Positions 24,109 to 32,740 of a DNA stretch of 64,000 nt are shown piece by piece; positions within the stretch are counted from its first letter, which is position 1, and the number at the start of each line of letters is the position of its first letter. The DNA comes from Salinimicrobium flavum (GTDB lineage Bacteria; Bacteroidota; Bacteroidia; Flavobacteriales; Flavobacteriaceae): assembly GCF_042684505.1 (NCBI RefSeq), contig NZ_JBHULT010000008.1:1-64000 (forward strand), written 5' to 3'. The position numbers and the translations under genes are program-made. Under the pieces are notes generated by a model. It ran no database searches, was not told the origin of the DNA, and worked only from the letters and a program-made list of their open reading frames with translations.

Positions 24109-24417
24109 TTATCGCTTTCTGAAAAATGAAGTTTGAAGATGTTTTAATTTTTTCCGCAGAAAGAGGTAGATCGCCGGGGCAAGCCAGGGGAAGATTAGCA
24201 TAGAAAACAACCAGAATGTTTTGTTGTAAATCTCAGTCCTTATCATGTCGGTCAAAACTATGATCCAGAACGATGAAAGGAAAAGTAAGCTGATCCATCC
24301 CGGAATTTTGAGACTTTCCAGGTGCAGGAGACTATTGTTACCCGACAACCATAAAAATTGGAAAAGGAAGAACAATATAATTAAAGGGATACGGTATCTA
24401 ATAAAGTGACCAATCAT
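24109..24417 (-). CDS. Small membrane protein, PLDc_N-like
   Basis: 102 residues with three hydrophobic segments (about 10-25, 40-57, 68-88) and a basic C-terminus (RKKLKHLQTSFFRKR). The pattern TDMIRTEIYNKTFWLFSMLIFPWLAPAIYLFLRK resembles the phospholipase-D nuclease N-terminal membrane domain (PLDc_N), including Asp, Lys and Trp before a Pro-containing helix. That is a weak family call. It is the last gene of the leftward moxR operon, 21 nt after moxR. Confidence 0.6.
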   Translation of the reverse strand: MIGHFIRYRIPLIILFFLFQFLWLSGNNSLLHLESLKIPGWISLLFLSSFWIIVLTDMIRTEIYNKTFWLFSMLIFPWLAPAIYLFLRKKLKHLQTSFFRKR

Positions 24418-24438
24418 TACCCAAATATAATAAAATAC

Positions 24439-25392
24439 TTAAAACAAGGTCTTTATGATGTCTTCTTCAGAAATCCCTTCGGCTTCGGCCTTATAATTCT
24501 TGATAACGCGATGCCTTAAAATACCGTAAGCTACCGCCTGTACGTCCTCTATATCCGGAGAAAATTTACCATGTACGGCCGCATTTGCCTTGGCTCCTAA
24601 AATGAGGTTTTGAGATGCTCTTGGTCCTGCACCCCAATCTACGTATTCCTTCACCAGATCTGTAGATTTATCACCGGCCGGTCTTGTCTTGCTAACAAGG
24701 TTGACAGCATATTCCACCACATTGTTGGCCACAGGGATTCTCCTTATCAAATGCTGGAAATCCACAATCTCCTGCGAAGTAAACAACGGATTGATGGTCA
24801 CCTCCACGTCTGAGGTCGTGCTTTTTACAACATCAATCTCTTCCCGGAAGGACGGATAGTCAAGCTTAATGGCAAACATGAACCGGTCAAGCTGAGCCTC
24901 AGGTAATGGATAGGTTCCTTCCTGTTCTATGGGATTCTGAGTGGCCAGTACAAAATAAGGCAGGTCAAGTTTGTAGTGCTGCCCGGCCACTGTTACCGCC
25001 CTTTCCTGCATTGCCTCCAGCAGAGCAGCCTGAGTCTTGGGCGGTGTTCTGTTAATTTCATCTGCCAGGATAATATTCCCGAAAACGGGGCCTTTGATGA
25101 ATTTAAAATGCCGGTTCTCATCCAGGATCTCCGAACCGAGGATATCACTTGGCATAAGATCTGGGGTAAACTGAATCCTTTTGAAGTTGAGACCCAGTGC
25201 CTGGGCAATGGTATTTACCATAAGGGTCTTGGCAAGACCCGGCACCCCAATCAATAGCGAATGTCCTCCCGAAAAGATCGATAAAAGGATCTGGTCTACC
25301 ACCTCGTTCTGTCCAATGATCCTCCTTGCAATTTCCTGCCGGAGCTCTTGGTGACGGGTGACCAGGTTCTTTACCGCTTCTACATCAGACAT
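24439..25392 (-). CDS. MoxR family AAA+ ATPase
   Basis: 317 residues. Walker A GVPGLAKT, Walker B IILADEINRTPPKTQAALLEAM, sensor FVLATQNPIEQEGTYPLPEAQLDRF, then the C-terminal lid (GPRASQNLILGAKANA). MoxR ATPases act as chaperones in assembling or activating partner complexes, usually with von-Willebrand-A proteins; no such partner is visible here. It lies 9 nt downstream of the SurA-type gene, in the same operon, which ties it to envelope protein folding (inference). Confidence 0.93.
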   Translation of the reverse strand: MSDVEAVKNLVTRHQELRQEIARRIIGQNEVVDQILLSIFSGGHSLLIGVPGLAKTLMVNTIAQALGLNFKRIQFTPDLMPSDILGSEILDENRHFKFIKGPVFGNIILADEINRTPPKTQAALLEAMQERAVTVAGQHYKLDLPYFVLATQNPIEQEGTYPLPEAQLDRFMFAIKLDYPSFREEIDVVKSTTSDVEVTINPLFTSQEIVDFQHLIRRIPVANNVVEYAVNLVSKTRPAGDKSTDLVKEYVDWGAGPRASQNLILGAKANAAVHGKFSPDIEDVQAVAYGILRHRVIKNYKAEAEGISEEDIIKTLF

Positions 25393-25401
25393 AAAACTTT
25401 T

Positions 25402-26850
25402 TTATTTTTTCAACCAGTTACTGCTATATTCACAGTCCCTGTATTCCCCGTTTACCTTGATATAGGTTTCCCGGATCTTTTCTTCCATCCATTTTTCAAT
25501 CGCCTGCAGCTGCTTATCCCGCAAAGCTAGATCTTTTATTTTGTTGTAATCCTGTGCATAATTTGCCTCATGTTCAGGATATCTGTTTGTGACTGTGATG
25601 ATCTTGTAAAAAGGTCTTCCGGTATTATCCTGATCGGTTAATACGGGTGATATTTCCCCTTCTTTAAGGTTCACTACCTGCTCGTACAGCAAAGGATCGA
25701 TTTTCGTTAGCTCAAACCTGGTATCTCCTGTGGTAGGGTTGACCAACTGGCCACCGCTTTCCCTTGTTTCTTCCTCATCTGAAACGTCACGTGCGGCATC
25801 TGCGAAGTCCAGTTCCCCGGCTTCAAGTTTTTGACGTACATTCTCTATTTCCTCACGGGCCTTTCTTTTAGTTTCCTCGGTTACATCAGGGATCAAAAGA
25901 ATATGCCTCACGTCTACCTGCTGTCCACGAATCTTATCTACTGTTAAGATATGAAATCCGAAGATAGTTTCAAAGGGCCTGCTCACTTCTCCCTCCTGAA
26001 GGCTGAAAGCTGCATCTTTAAATTCCTTTACGAATGGATCTTTCCTGGAAAGGGTGATCTTACCCCCAGAAGATTTGGATCCAGGATCCTGGGAATACAA
26101 TACCGCTTTGGTATTGAAACTTGCCCCATTTTCTACGACATCCTCTCTCATATCATTGAGCCTGTCAATGATCTTCTGCTTTTCTTCCTGAGGAATTTCA
26201 GGTTTGATCACGATCTGCGAGATCTCTACTTCATCACCAAACACCGGACGTTCGTCTTCAGCGATACCGGTAAAAAAGGTTCGCACCTCTTCAGGAGTGA
26301 TTTCAACATTGTCAACTATCTTACGTTGCATCTCTCCCGCAAGTCTGTTTTGCCTGTTGATCTCAAAAAGCTCTGCTCTGAAATCGGCTTCATTCTCTTT
26401 CTTATAAAATTCAAGCACCTTTTCTAAAGAACCAACCTGTTGGGTCATATAGGCGATTTGCTGGTCTACCTCTGCTTCTATTTGGGCGTCGGAAATGATG
26501 ATACTGTCCTGGATGGCATGATGGGCATATAATTTATTCTCCATAAGCCTCCCAGCAAGGCTACAGTTATTCACATCTTTGATGGAAGCACCCTGGCTCT
26601 GCATCTCGATATACATTTTGTCAATATCGCTCTCCAACACCACGAAATCACCTATTACGGCTGCAACCCCGTCAACTTTAAATTTCTTAAAAGGCTTAAT
26701 ACTGTCTTGTGCCGGGATTACTTCATCATTGATCGCGGTACTGTCTGTCACCACTACTTCCTGTGCATAGGCTGTTCCCGCTACCGAAATAAGCAGAAGA
26801 AAAGCTGCCCGGTTAATTATAGATCTCAAAATTGTCATTTTTAATTGCAT
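25402..26850 (-). CDS. SurA-type periplasmic peptidylprolyl isomerase
   Basis: 482 residues (or 478 from the second ATG at 26838). Signal peptide (AAFLLLISVAGTAYAQ), N-terminal SurA chaperone domain with the inserted helices (GVAAVIGDFVVLESDID), then two parvulin domains at about 195-300 and 300-405 (SGGKITLSRKDPFVKEFKDAAFSL; VRHILLI, SGGQLVNP). A helical C-terminal part follows. Role: carries outer-membrane proteins across the periplasm. The start overlaps the end of the upstream lipoprotein gene by 38 nt, suggesting translational coupling. Confidence 0.93.
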   Translation of the reverse strand: MQLKMTILRSIINRAAFLLLISVAGTAYAQEVVVTDSTAINDEVIPAQDSIKPFKKFKVDGVAAVIGDFVVLESDIDKMYIEMQSQGASIKDVNNCSLAGRLMENKLYAHHAIQDSIIISDAQIEAEVDQQIAYMTQQVGSLEKVLEFYKKENEADFRAELFEINRQNRLAGEMQRKIVDNVEITPEEVRTFFTGIAEDERPVFGDEVEISQIVIKPEIPQEEKQKIIDRLNDMREDVVENGASFNTKAVLYSQDPGSKSSGGKITLSRKDPFVKEFKDAAFSLQEGEVSRPFETIFGFHILTVDKIRGQQVDVRHILLIPDVTEETKRKAREEIENVRQKLEAGELDFADAARDVSDEEETRESGGQLVNPTTGDTRFELTKIDPLLYEQVVNLKEGEISPVLTDQDNTGRPFYKIITVTNRYPEHEANYAQDYNKIKDLALRDKQLQAIEKWMEEKIRETYIKVNGEYRDCEYSSNWLKK

Positions 26851-27673
26851 CTTGGGTAATATCTTTTTCTAGTTTCTTGATAAGTTCCAGCTTCCGTTTA
26901 TTCAGCAGGATCTGTTTAATGTTTGGCAGTGAATACTCCAGGGGGGCTTGTTCACTGCGCAACCTGGTATCTTCAACAGAGATCAAATATACTCCTAATG
27001 AATCTTCAAGTTGTAAAAAATTCTGTTTTTTTAGGAATTGTCCTTCCATATCAGGGGATAAGGGTCTTATTTTGTCGTAAACCTGTTTGGTCTTCACCCA
27101 TACAGAGTCATTCAGAGAATAGGAGTTGAACTGGATAGCCATATTCAGTAATGCCTCCTTGTCCTCTTCATTAAAACGCCTGAAACGGGTCCTTATGTCG
27201 TCGAAGTCCTTGTTGTCTTTGGTAAGGTTAATATATCTTAATTTAACAAGGTTCTCATTGAGTATGAAGTTCTCCCCGTGCATCTCATAATATTCCCGGG
27301 ATTCCCTCCTGCTCACAGCAGTATCCAATTCCCTGCCTATAATGGCATCTGTATACGCTTTTGCATAAAGTTCGTTGTGATAATTCTGCACCAGCATATC
27401 AAATTCCTTTTGCTGTTTCTCGCTAAGATTGACACGGGCACGGTCTATAAGCAATTTTTGGGTAGCCCAGCGATTAATGTAATTGGAAACTATAAAAGCG
27501 CTGTCTTCCGGGGAGGTGTTCTCAAAAATGAGGGAAGCGATATCATCCTCATACAGATAGGAGTCATTCACCCGGGCAATGACCACCCGGTCTTCAGTTT
27601 CTTTAAATAAATTGCAACCGGTCACCATGATCAGCAACAATGATACAATGGTTACTCCTTTTCTTTTACTCAA
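26813..27673 (-). CDS. SurA-like periplasmic lipoprotein without a recognisable parvulin catalytic domain
   Basis: 286 residues. A signal peptide ending VTGCN makes it a lipoprotein. Then VVIARVNDSYLYEDDIA, the SurA N-domain start, with long helices (LSEKQQKEFDMLVQNYHNEL) and a C-terminal helix (LNKRKLELIKKLEKDI). I see no second parvulin-type half with the usual GG and phenylalanine motifs, so it is probably a chaperone rather than an isomerase. The frame begins with TTG (27673); no ATG lies between the promoter at 27700 and this codon. First gene of the operon leading to surA, moxR and the 24109 gene. Confidence 0.8.
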   Translation of the reverse strand: MSKRKGVTIVSLLLIMVTGCNLFKETEDRVVIARVNDSYLYEDDIASLIFENTSPEDSAFIVSNYINRWATQKLLIDRARVNLSEKQQKEFDMLVQNYHNELYAKAYTDAIIGRELDTAVSRRESREYYEMHGENFILNENLVKLRYINLTKDNKDFDDIRTRFRRFNEEDKEALLNMAIQFNSYSLNDSVWVKTKQVYDKIRPLSPDMEGQFLKKQNFLQLEDSLGVYLISVEDTRLRSEQAPLEYSLPNIKQILLNKRKLELIKKLEKDITQDAIKNDNFEIYN

Positions 27674-27699
27674 CTTTTTCTTCAGGATTTATGAATAGG

Positions 27700-27729
27700 C
27701 AAAAATAAGAATTCTACTATGTTTACCAA
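27700..27729 (-). promoter_or_regulatory. Promoter of the SurA/MoxR operon
   Basis: -33 TTG (27729-27727), 19-nt spacer, -7 TATTTTTG (27707-27700), 26 nt ahead of the TTG start at 27673. Confidence 0.8.
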
Positions 27730-27817
27730 CTTCTATGGTTAACGATACCCGCTAAAAAAAAGTACTTTTACAACTATTTTTCAGCTTTGTAAAATACACA
27801 CAAATAAAAGACCAAAA

Positions 27818-28063
27818 ATGGAACCGGAAAGAAAACTTAAACTTATATGGGATTTTAAAGGTCCCGATGCCAATATCACCGCCCGTCATCACGCTGCACA
27901 TCTCAGGGATTTTATTCACATTAACAAACTTTCAATGGAGATAGTGAAAGTGGAAGAACTCTCCCCCGCACATTCAATCGCTTCTATGGTTGTAGCAGAT
28001 AGCGAAATGCCATCGGTTAGGGATGCCCTGAAACCTCACCGCGGACAGGTTTACGAAAATTAA
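27818..28063 (+). CDS. Small conserved flavobacterial protein
   Basis: 81 residues, no signal, one alpha/beta domain: KLKLIWDFKGPDANITARHHAAHLRDF, then EELSPAHSIASMVV and ALKPHRGQVYE. The two His-rich motifs look conserved, as I recall similar proteins across Flavobacteriaceae, but I know of no assigned function. It lies 145 nt from the divergent SurA operon and 73 nt before skp. Confidence 0.75.
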   Translation: MEPERKLKLIWDFKGPDANITARHHAAHLRDFIHINKLSMEIVKVEELSPAHSIASMVVADSEMPSVRDALKPHRGQVYEN

Positions 28064-28109
28064 ATTTAAAAATCTTCATGTAAAACAGAAGAATAAACAA
28101 CCACCCCTT

Positions 28110-28117
28110 TATATTTG
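28110..28117 (+). promoter_or_regulatory. Putative -7 element for skp
   Basis: TATATTTG, 19 nt before the skp ATG. No TTG at the standard distance. Confidence 0.5.
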
Positions 28118-28136
28118 CCACCAAACAATAAGATTT

Positions 28137-28646
28137 ATGAAAAAATTTATAGTATTATCCGGTTTGATCCTTTTAAGCTTTTCAACTTTGGCCCAATCTA
28201 AAGTAGGTAGCATTGATGCTGATTATATCCTGGCCAACCTTCCTGAAATGGCTGAAGTGAACGAAGACCTTAAGTCCTATAATGAGGAGTTGCAAAAGGA
28301 GCTTCAAACCAGCATTCAAAGTTATGAGACCCAGGTGAAAGATTACCAGGCGAATAACGCTACCTTTTCTGAAGAAGAAAAAAAGGTAAAGGAAGAAGAG
28401 ATCATCTCCCTTGAAAATGAAATCAAAGGCTTTAGACAAAAAGCCGGGGTCATGATGCAAATGAAACGAAATGAACTAACCCGTCCCCTTTACGAAAAGA
28501 TCAACACCGCAATGCTCAAGGTTATAGAGACAGAGAATTACACCCAGATCCTGCACGCAGGAGGTAACAGTATTGCCTACTCCTCTCCGGAATTTGATAT
28601 CACCTTGAAGGTACTTGAACTGCTTGGGATCACTATTGAAAACTAG
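28137..28646 (+). CDS. Skp/OmpH-family periplasmic chaperone
   Basis: 169 residues: signal peptide (KKFIVLSGLILLSFSTLAQ), then KVGSIDADYILANLPEM, the family start, and long charged coiled-coil tentacles (about 40-115, DLKSYNEELQKELQTSIQSYE...). It ends with the beta-body strand YTQILHAGGNSIAYSS. Skp trimers shield unfolded outer-membrane proteins. Two SurA-type genes lie just upstream on the other strand, making this a local outer-membrane biogenesis cluster. Confidence 0.93.
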   Translation: MKKFIVLSGLILLSFSTLAQSKVGSIDADYILANLPEMAEVNEDLKSYNEELQKELQTSIQSYETQVKDYQANNATFSEEEKKVKEEEIISLENEIKGFRQKAGVMMQMKRNELTRPLYEKINTAMLKVIETENYTQILHAGGNSIAYSSPEFDITLKVLELLGITIEN

Positions 28647-28669
28647 CACCTTTAAATAATTATATATAG

Positions 28670-28699
28670 AAAAGGCTTTACCAAATGATAAAGCCTTTT
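28670..28699. terminator. Terminator between skp and guaB
   Basis: Stem AAAAGGCTTTA / TAAAGCCTTTT (28670-28680 / 28689-28699), 8-nt loop, then TTTTG on the plus strand. A weaker TTTT lies on the minus side, so it can serve both convergent genes. Confidence 0.92.
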
Positions 28700-28723
28700 T
28701 TTTGTTCTCTACCAGAAGATATA

Positions 28724-30196
28724 CTATCTGCTGTAGTTAGGGGATTCTGCAGTTATGGTCACGTTGTGCGGATGACTTTCGTGAATTCCTGAAGCCGTGA
28801 TCTTGACGAATTTTGCAGTTTCCTTTAAGGTAGCAATATCTTTAGCGCCACAATATCCCATTCCTGCACGTAGACCGCCGATGAACTGGTGTATGCTTTC
28901 AAAAAGGTCCCCTTTATAGGGAACACGGCCCACAATCCCTTCTGGCACCAGTTTCTTGATATCATCTTCCACATCCTGAAAATAACGGTCCTTAGAACCT
29001 TGTTTCATGGCTTCTACAGAACCCATTCCGCGGTAAGATTTGAATTTTCTTCCTTCGTAGATAATGGTTTCTCCAGGAGATTCTTTAGTACCTGCCAGTA
29101 ATGAACCAAGCATCACGCAATCGGCTCCGGCTGCAATAGCTTTTGGTATATCCCCGGTATATCTTATTCCACCGTCGGCGATAACAGGTACGCCGCTGCC
29201 CTTAACTGCTGCCGCTACTTCAATCACAGCTGAGAATTGAGGGAAACCGACCCCCGCCACTACCCGGGTAGTACAGATAGAACCGGGTCCAATTCCTACC
29301 TTGATGGCATCTGCTCCAGCTTCTACCAAATATTTAGCAGCTTCGGCAGTTGCAATGTTTCCAACTACCACATCAAGCTCCGGAAAATTCTTTTTAATAT
29401 CCTTTAATACGGTCACCACTCCTTTGGTGTGACCATGGGCGGTGTCTATAACGATCGCATCTACTCCTGCATTCTTCAGGGCACGAGCCCGGTCAACAGC
29501 ATCCGGCGTAACCCCAATAGCAGCTGCAACCCTAAGCCTACCGTAGGTATCTTTATTGGCTATAGGTTTTTGGGTGAGTTTGGTAATATCTCTGAAAGTG
29601 ATCAAGCCTACCAGTTTTTTCTCTTCATTCACTACAGGCAGTTTCTCAATCTTATTCTGTTGCAGAATTCCTTCAGCTTCCTGTAGGGAGGTGCCTTCTG
29701 CCACTGTCACCAGATTTTCTGAGGTCATAACCTCTGAAATGGGTCGGGAATTGTTCTTCTCAAACCTAAGGTCACGATTGGTTACGATCCCCAGCAGTCT
29801 ACCCTGGTCATCTATAATAGGTATTCCCCCAATACTGTGCTCCCGCATATTGTCTTTAGCATCTTTTACGGTAGCAGTGATTGGTAAGGTAACAGGATCA
29901 ATGATCATCCCGCTTTCTGCCCTTTTGACTTTACGTACTTTCAGGGCTTGCTGTTCAATGGTCATGTTCTTGTGCAAAACTCCTATTCCTCCTTCCCTGG
30001 CCATGGCAATCGCCATACTGGATTCAGTTACGGTATCCATGGCTGCGGAAACAATGGGTACATTAATAGTAATATTCCGGGTGAATTGGGATTGAATGTT
30101 GACTTCGCGCGGAAGGATTTCCGAAAAAGCGGGAACTAAAAGTACGTCATCGTACGTAAGTCCTTCGCCAACAATTTTAGAGTTGTGTGCAATCAT
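28724..30196 (-). CDS. guaB: Inosine-5'-monophosphate dehydrogenase
   Basis: Oxidises IMP to XMP, the committed step of GMP synthesis. 490 residues. TIM barrel interrupted by two CBS domains at about 95-210 (MIIDPVTLPITATVKDA; VMTSENLVTVAEGTSLQEA). Catalytic loop GIGPGSICTTRVVAGVG with the active-site Cys, flap YRGMGSVEAM and C-terminal GYCGAKDIATLK. Full length. Confidence 0.98.
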   Translation of the reverse strand: MIAHNSKIVGEGLTYDDVLLVPAFSEILPREVNIQSQFTRNITINVPIVSAAMDTVTESSMAIAMAREGGIGVLHKNMTIEQQALKVRKVKRAESGMIIDPVTLPITATVKDAKDNMREHSIGGIPIIDDQGRLLGIVTNRDLRFEKNNSRPISEVMTSENLVTVAEGTSLQEAEGILQQNKIEKLPVVNEEKKLVGLITFRDITKLTQKPIANKDTYGRLRVAAAIGVTPDAVDRARALKNAGVDAIVIDTAHGHTKGVVTVLKDIKKNFPELDVVVGNIATAEAAKYLVEAGADAIKVGIGPGSICTTRVVAGVGFPQFSAVIEVAAAVKGSGVPVIADGGIRYTGDIPKAIAAGADCVMLGSLLAGTKESPGETIIYEGRKFKSYRGMGSVEAMKQGSKDRYFQDVEDDIKKLVPEGIVGRVPYKGDLFESIHQFIGGLRAGMGYCGAKDIATLKETAKFVKITASGIHESHPHNVTITAESPNYSR

Positions 30197-30219
30197 GGCA
30201 ATTAATATTTAATTGCGTG

Positions 30220-30247
30220 CAAATATACGTTCTTTAAATAACAACAA
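30220..30247 (-). promoter_or_regulatory. Promoter of guaB
   Basis: -33 TTG (30247-30245), 17-nt spacer, -7 TATATTTG (30227-30220), 23 nt before the ATG. Confidence 0.75.
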
Positions 30248-30307
30248 TAGAATAAAGAAGTGTAATTATTTGCTTTTCCAGCATTTACATGTTTAGATGG
30301 AAGAAGC

Positions 30308-30817
30308 TTAATGAGAAGCTCTCGTTTTTACCTTTTGGAAGAGCAACTGGTAAAGCACAATGCTTACTGAAGTGATGAAGATGACCGTCATTAAAATACC
30401 TGAAACCAACACAACATACTTCATCCAGTCTACCCCTTTCCAAACAAAATAGATCCCGCCAAAGGTGGCCAAAATAGAAAAGAAGGGTTCCAGAATAAGA
30501 AAAAATTTCAATTTCTCAGGAAGATCTGCAAATACAAGAATACCTCCCAGCAGGAAAAAAATAAAAGATATGGAAAGGATATGGGTATGAATAATGGTGA
30601 GCATTTCCCGCTCCCCTTTTTCAAATTTCATTACTTCTGCATCGGGATCATCTTCATTTCCCAGATAATTCTCTTCGATGCCTTCAGGAGTAGTGGTCTC
30701 GGTTTGACCAACAAACAATAACCCGGTAAAATAACCTACACTCAGCACTACCACAAAAATGGCTAAAAAAGATTTTATTTCCCGCGGAAGGGTGAGTAGC
30801 AGCGCATTATATTGCAT
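30308..30817 (-). CDS. Four-helix membrane protein of unknown function next to an FMN-binding protein
   Basis: 169 residues with membrane segments at about 15-35, 72-97, 102-122 and 131-160, and a periplasm-sized acidic loop between 1 and 2 (GNEDDPDAEVMKFEKGE). Segment 2 contains two histidines (TIIHTHILSISF), which could ligate heme, but this is a guess. I do not recognise the family. The start codon overlaps the stop of the FMN-binding gene (TAATG), so the two are translationally coupled and probably work together. Confidence 0.75.
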   Translation of the reverse strand: MQYNALLLTLPREIKSFLAIFVVVLSVGYFTGLLFVGQTETTTPEGIEENYLGNEDDPDAEVMKFEKGEREMLTIIHTHILSISFIFFLLGGILVFADLPEKLKFFLILEPFFSILATFGGIYFVWKGVDWMKYVVLVSGILMTVIFITSVSIVLYQLLFQKVKTRASH

Positions 30818-31341
30818 TAAAGCACACTATTTTGTTCCATTATTTCAATACTTGAAAGAATATTTTTAACTGCCTTTTTCATTGACCTCACAGAAATAGT
30901 AGCCCCTGAAATGGCTGCAATATTATCAAGTTCCCCTGCTTTTGATTTTCCCGTGAACTGTCTCAACCAGCGTCGGCTGCCAATTTCCCCTCCATATTCT
31001 TCCCGGTATACCAGCACTTTAGTACGGGCAATAGCCAGGTCTTTGTCAAAGATAACCAGATAATCAAATTCTGCAGTTTTACTGGGCGCCTGGTTCAGGT
31101 AAACATATCCCAGTAATTCACCTTCACTTTTAAGCCTGAAAAAATTATCATTTGAAACTCTTGACGGCATTTGTTGCTGAAGTTCTTTTGAAACCTCCAC
31201 CCCTTCGTGGGTATAATGGGATACTTCGAATTCATCTTTTATTTCGCGGTCTATCTTTTTTTCCAAACCCTTCATAATACCAAAAGATAGTATCACAGGC
31301 AGGGCCATTAAAAGCGCGATAAGAATGCTGAGTTTTTTCAT
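30817..31341 (-). CDS. Exported FMN-binding (flavinylated) domain protein
   Basis: 174 residues: N-terminal signal or anchor (KKLSILIALLMALPVILSFGIM), then an FMN_bind fold of the RnfG/NqrC type with LLGYVYLNQAPSKTAEFDYLVIFD and the flavinylation motif AISGATISV near residue 147. There FMN would be covalently attached to Thr by an ApbE transferase (no apbE in the window). Role: a one-domain electron carrier outside the cytoplasmic membrane. Operon order is porin (31444), this gene, four-helix membrane protein. Confidence 0.85.
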   Translation of the reverse strand: MKKLSILIALLMALPVILSFGIMKGLEKKIDREIKDEFEVSHYTHEGVEVSKELQQQMPSRVSNDNFFRLKSEGELLGYVYLNQAPSKTAEFDYLVIFDKDLAIARTKVLVYREEYGGEIGSRRWLRQFTGKSKAGELDNIAAISGATISVRSMKKAVKNILSSIEIMEQNSVL

Positions 31342-31443
31342 CGGTTCAAAATTAAGTATTTATTACCTCATTAGGCAAATTATATGCCAACAGTCGGAAA
31401 GAACCAACGCTCTTCCCGACTGCGACATAATCAATTTTATGAT

Positions 31444-32610
31444 TTAGAACCAAACCCCAACGCCAAAGTTGAGCTGGTTCTTTGCATCTGCGCCTTCAAC
31501 AGCGTTGTCCTTGATTTGATAATCTCCTTTGAAAACAACACCCGGTGCAATGTGGTAACTTAACCCAAGAGTTACGTCATTCCTGTCATAAGCAGGGTTT
31601 TCAATAAGACTTCCCTCAGTTTCTGCATGGGTATCATAATCTTCGTAACGTGCGAAAGCAAAAAGTTTTTGTTCATTGCTTATTGGTAAAAGGTTGTATG
31701 CAGCTTCTGCGTACCAACCTGAAAGGGCACTACCAAGATCCCTTCCGGTTAGAGTATTGTAATCATCGGTATCTGAAAGTGAGGCATAGATGAATTCACC
31801 TCTTGCAGTGAAACGTTGATATACATAACGCGCATCCAGACCTACCATAGACATTCCAACATCAGCACCGTCAAGCATATCCACCTCATCTGCAGCCTGG
31901 GTTCTTCCGAAGTAACCGGCAAGACCCAATCTCATTCCCAGGATACCATAGTATTCAAGCTTGGCAGAAAGGTTTGGAGTGTTGACCGTAGACTGGATCC
32001 CTTTTTGGCGCCCACCGCGAAGTCCGCTGCTTCCACCAATAAGACCTTTACCACTGGCATCTGTTGATTTAAAACCGTTGAATACATAAGCCTGGTAAGT
32101 CAAAGAAGCCGAGTTGATCCTTCCGGTCACCCCAAGCCCGATTTCTCTCCAGGTAGTAGGAACAATTGAACCTGCAATAGCCGGTCTTTCTACTCCATTA
32201 AAGGTAGTAGGTTCGTGGTATTCATTGATGATCCCCATTGGCACCAACATAAGACCTGCTCTCAAATTCACATTACTGGCAATGTTGTAATTCACAAAAG
32301 CCTGCTCTACATATACTTCTTCTACGTGCTCAAATTCAATTTCGGTAAAGAACTGCACTCTATCACTAAACTGGTATCCCAACAACATAACAAGACGCTG
32401 CACATCCAGCTCTCCATTGTCTCCTTCTGGTTGGTTATAGGTGATCTCCCCATAAGCTCCAAGAGTTACGGCTTTATTGTCAGCAGACAAAACCCGCTGG
32501 GCAGAGTTTTGTTGATATTGAGGATCAAAAGTGATCGAATCCTGCTGGGTTTGTGCAACTGAAACTGCCGCAGTGGCTCCTATTGCTAATGATAATAAAA
32601 AATTTTTCAT
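31444..32610 (-). CDS. Outer-membrane porin (phosphate-selective porin O/P-like)
   Basis: 388 residues with a signal peptide (KNFLLSLAIGATAAVSVAQ) and alternating beta-strands to a C-terminal strand ending GVGVWF. Motifs such as FTEIEFEHVEEVYVEQAFVNYNI, RAGLMLVPMGIINEYHEPTTFNGV and TTWREIGLGVTGR are those of the OprO/P-type porin family in Bacteroidota. It probably passes an anion or small solute. A promoter lies 36 nt upstream. The next genes on the same strand are the FMN-binding protein (102 nt away) and a membrane protein, an unusual set for a plain porin. Confidence 0.87.
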   Translation of the reverse strand: MKNFLLSLAIGATAAVSVAQTQQDSITFDPQYQQNSAQRVLSADNKAVTLGAYGEITYNQPEGDNGELDVQRLVMLLGYQFSDRVQFFTEIEFEHVEEVYVEQAFVNYNIASNVNLRAGLMLVPMGIINEYHEPTTFNGVERPAIAGSIVPTTWREIGLGVTGRINSASLTYQAYVFNGFKSTDASGKGLIGGSSGLRGGRQKGIQSTVNTPNLSAKLEYYGILGMRLGLAGYFGRTQAADEVDMLDGADVGMSMVGLDARYVYQRFTARGEFIYASLSDTDDYNTLTGRDLGSALSGWYAEAAYNLLPISNEQKLFAFARYEDYDTHAETEGSLIENPAYDRNDVTLGLSYHIAPGVVFKGDYQIKDNAVEGADAKNQLNFGVGVWF

Positions 32611-32646
32611 GATTCTTATTTAGACTTGTTTAAAATAATAACGCAG

Positions 32647-32677
32647 CAAATATATATCAGCAGCATATTTCTCCCAA
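32647..32677 (-). promoter_or_regulatory. Promoter of the porin/FMN-binding cluster
   Basis: -33 TTG (32677-32675), 20-nt spacer, -7 TATATTTG (32654-32647). Confidence 0.82.
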
Positions 32678-32740
32678 GCTTATTTAGATTAAATTCAAAT
32701 AAAATTTATCGATCAAAAAGCCTCAAATGCATTGTATTTA

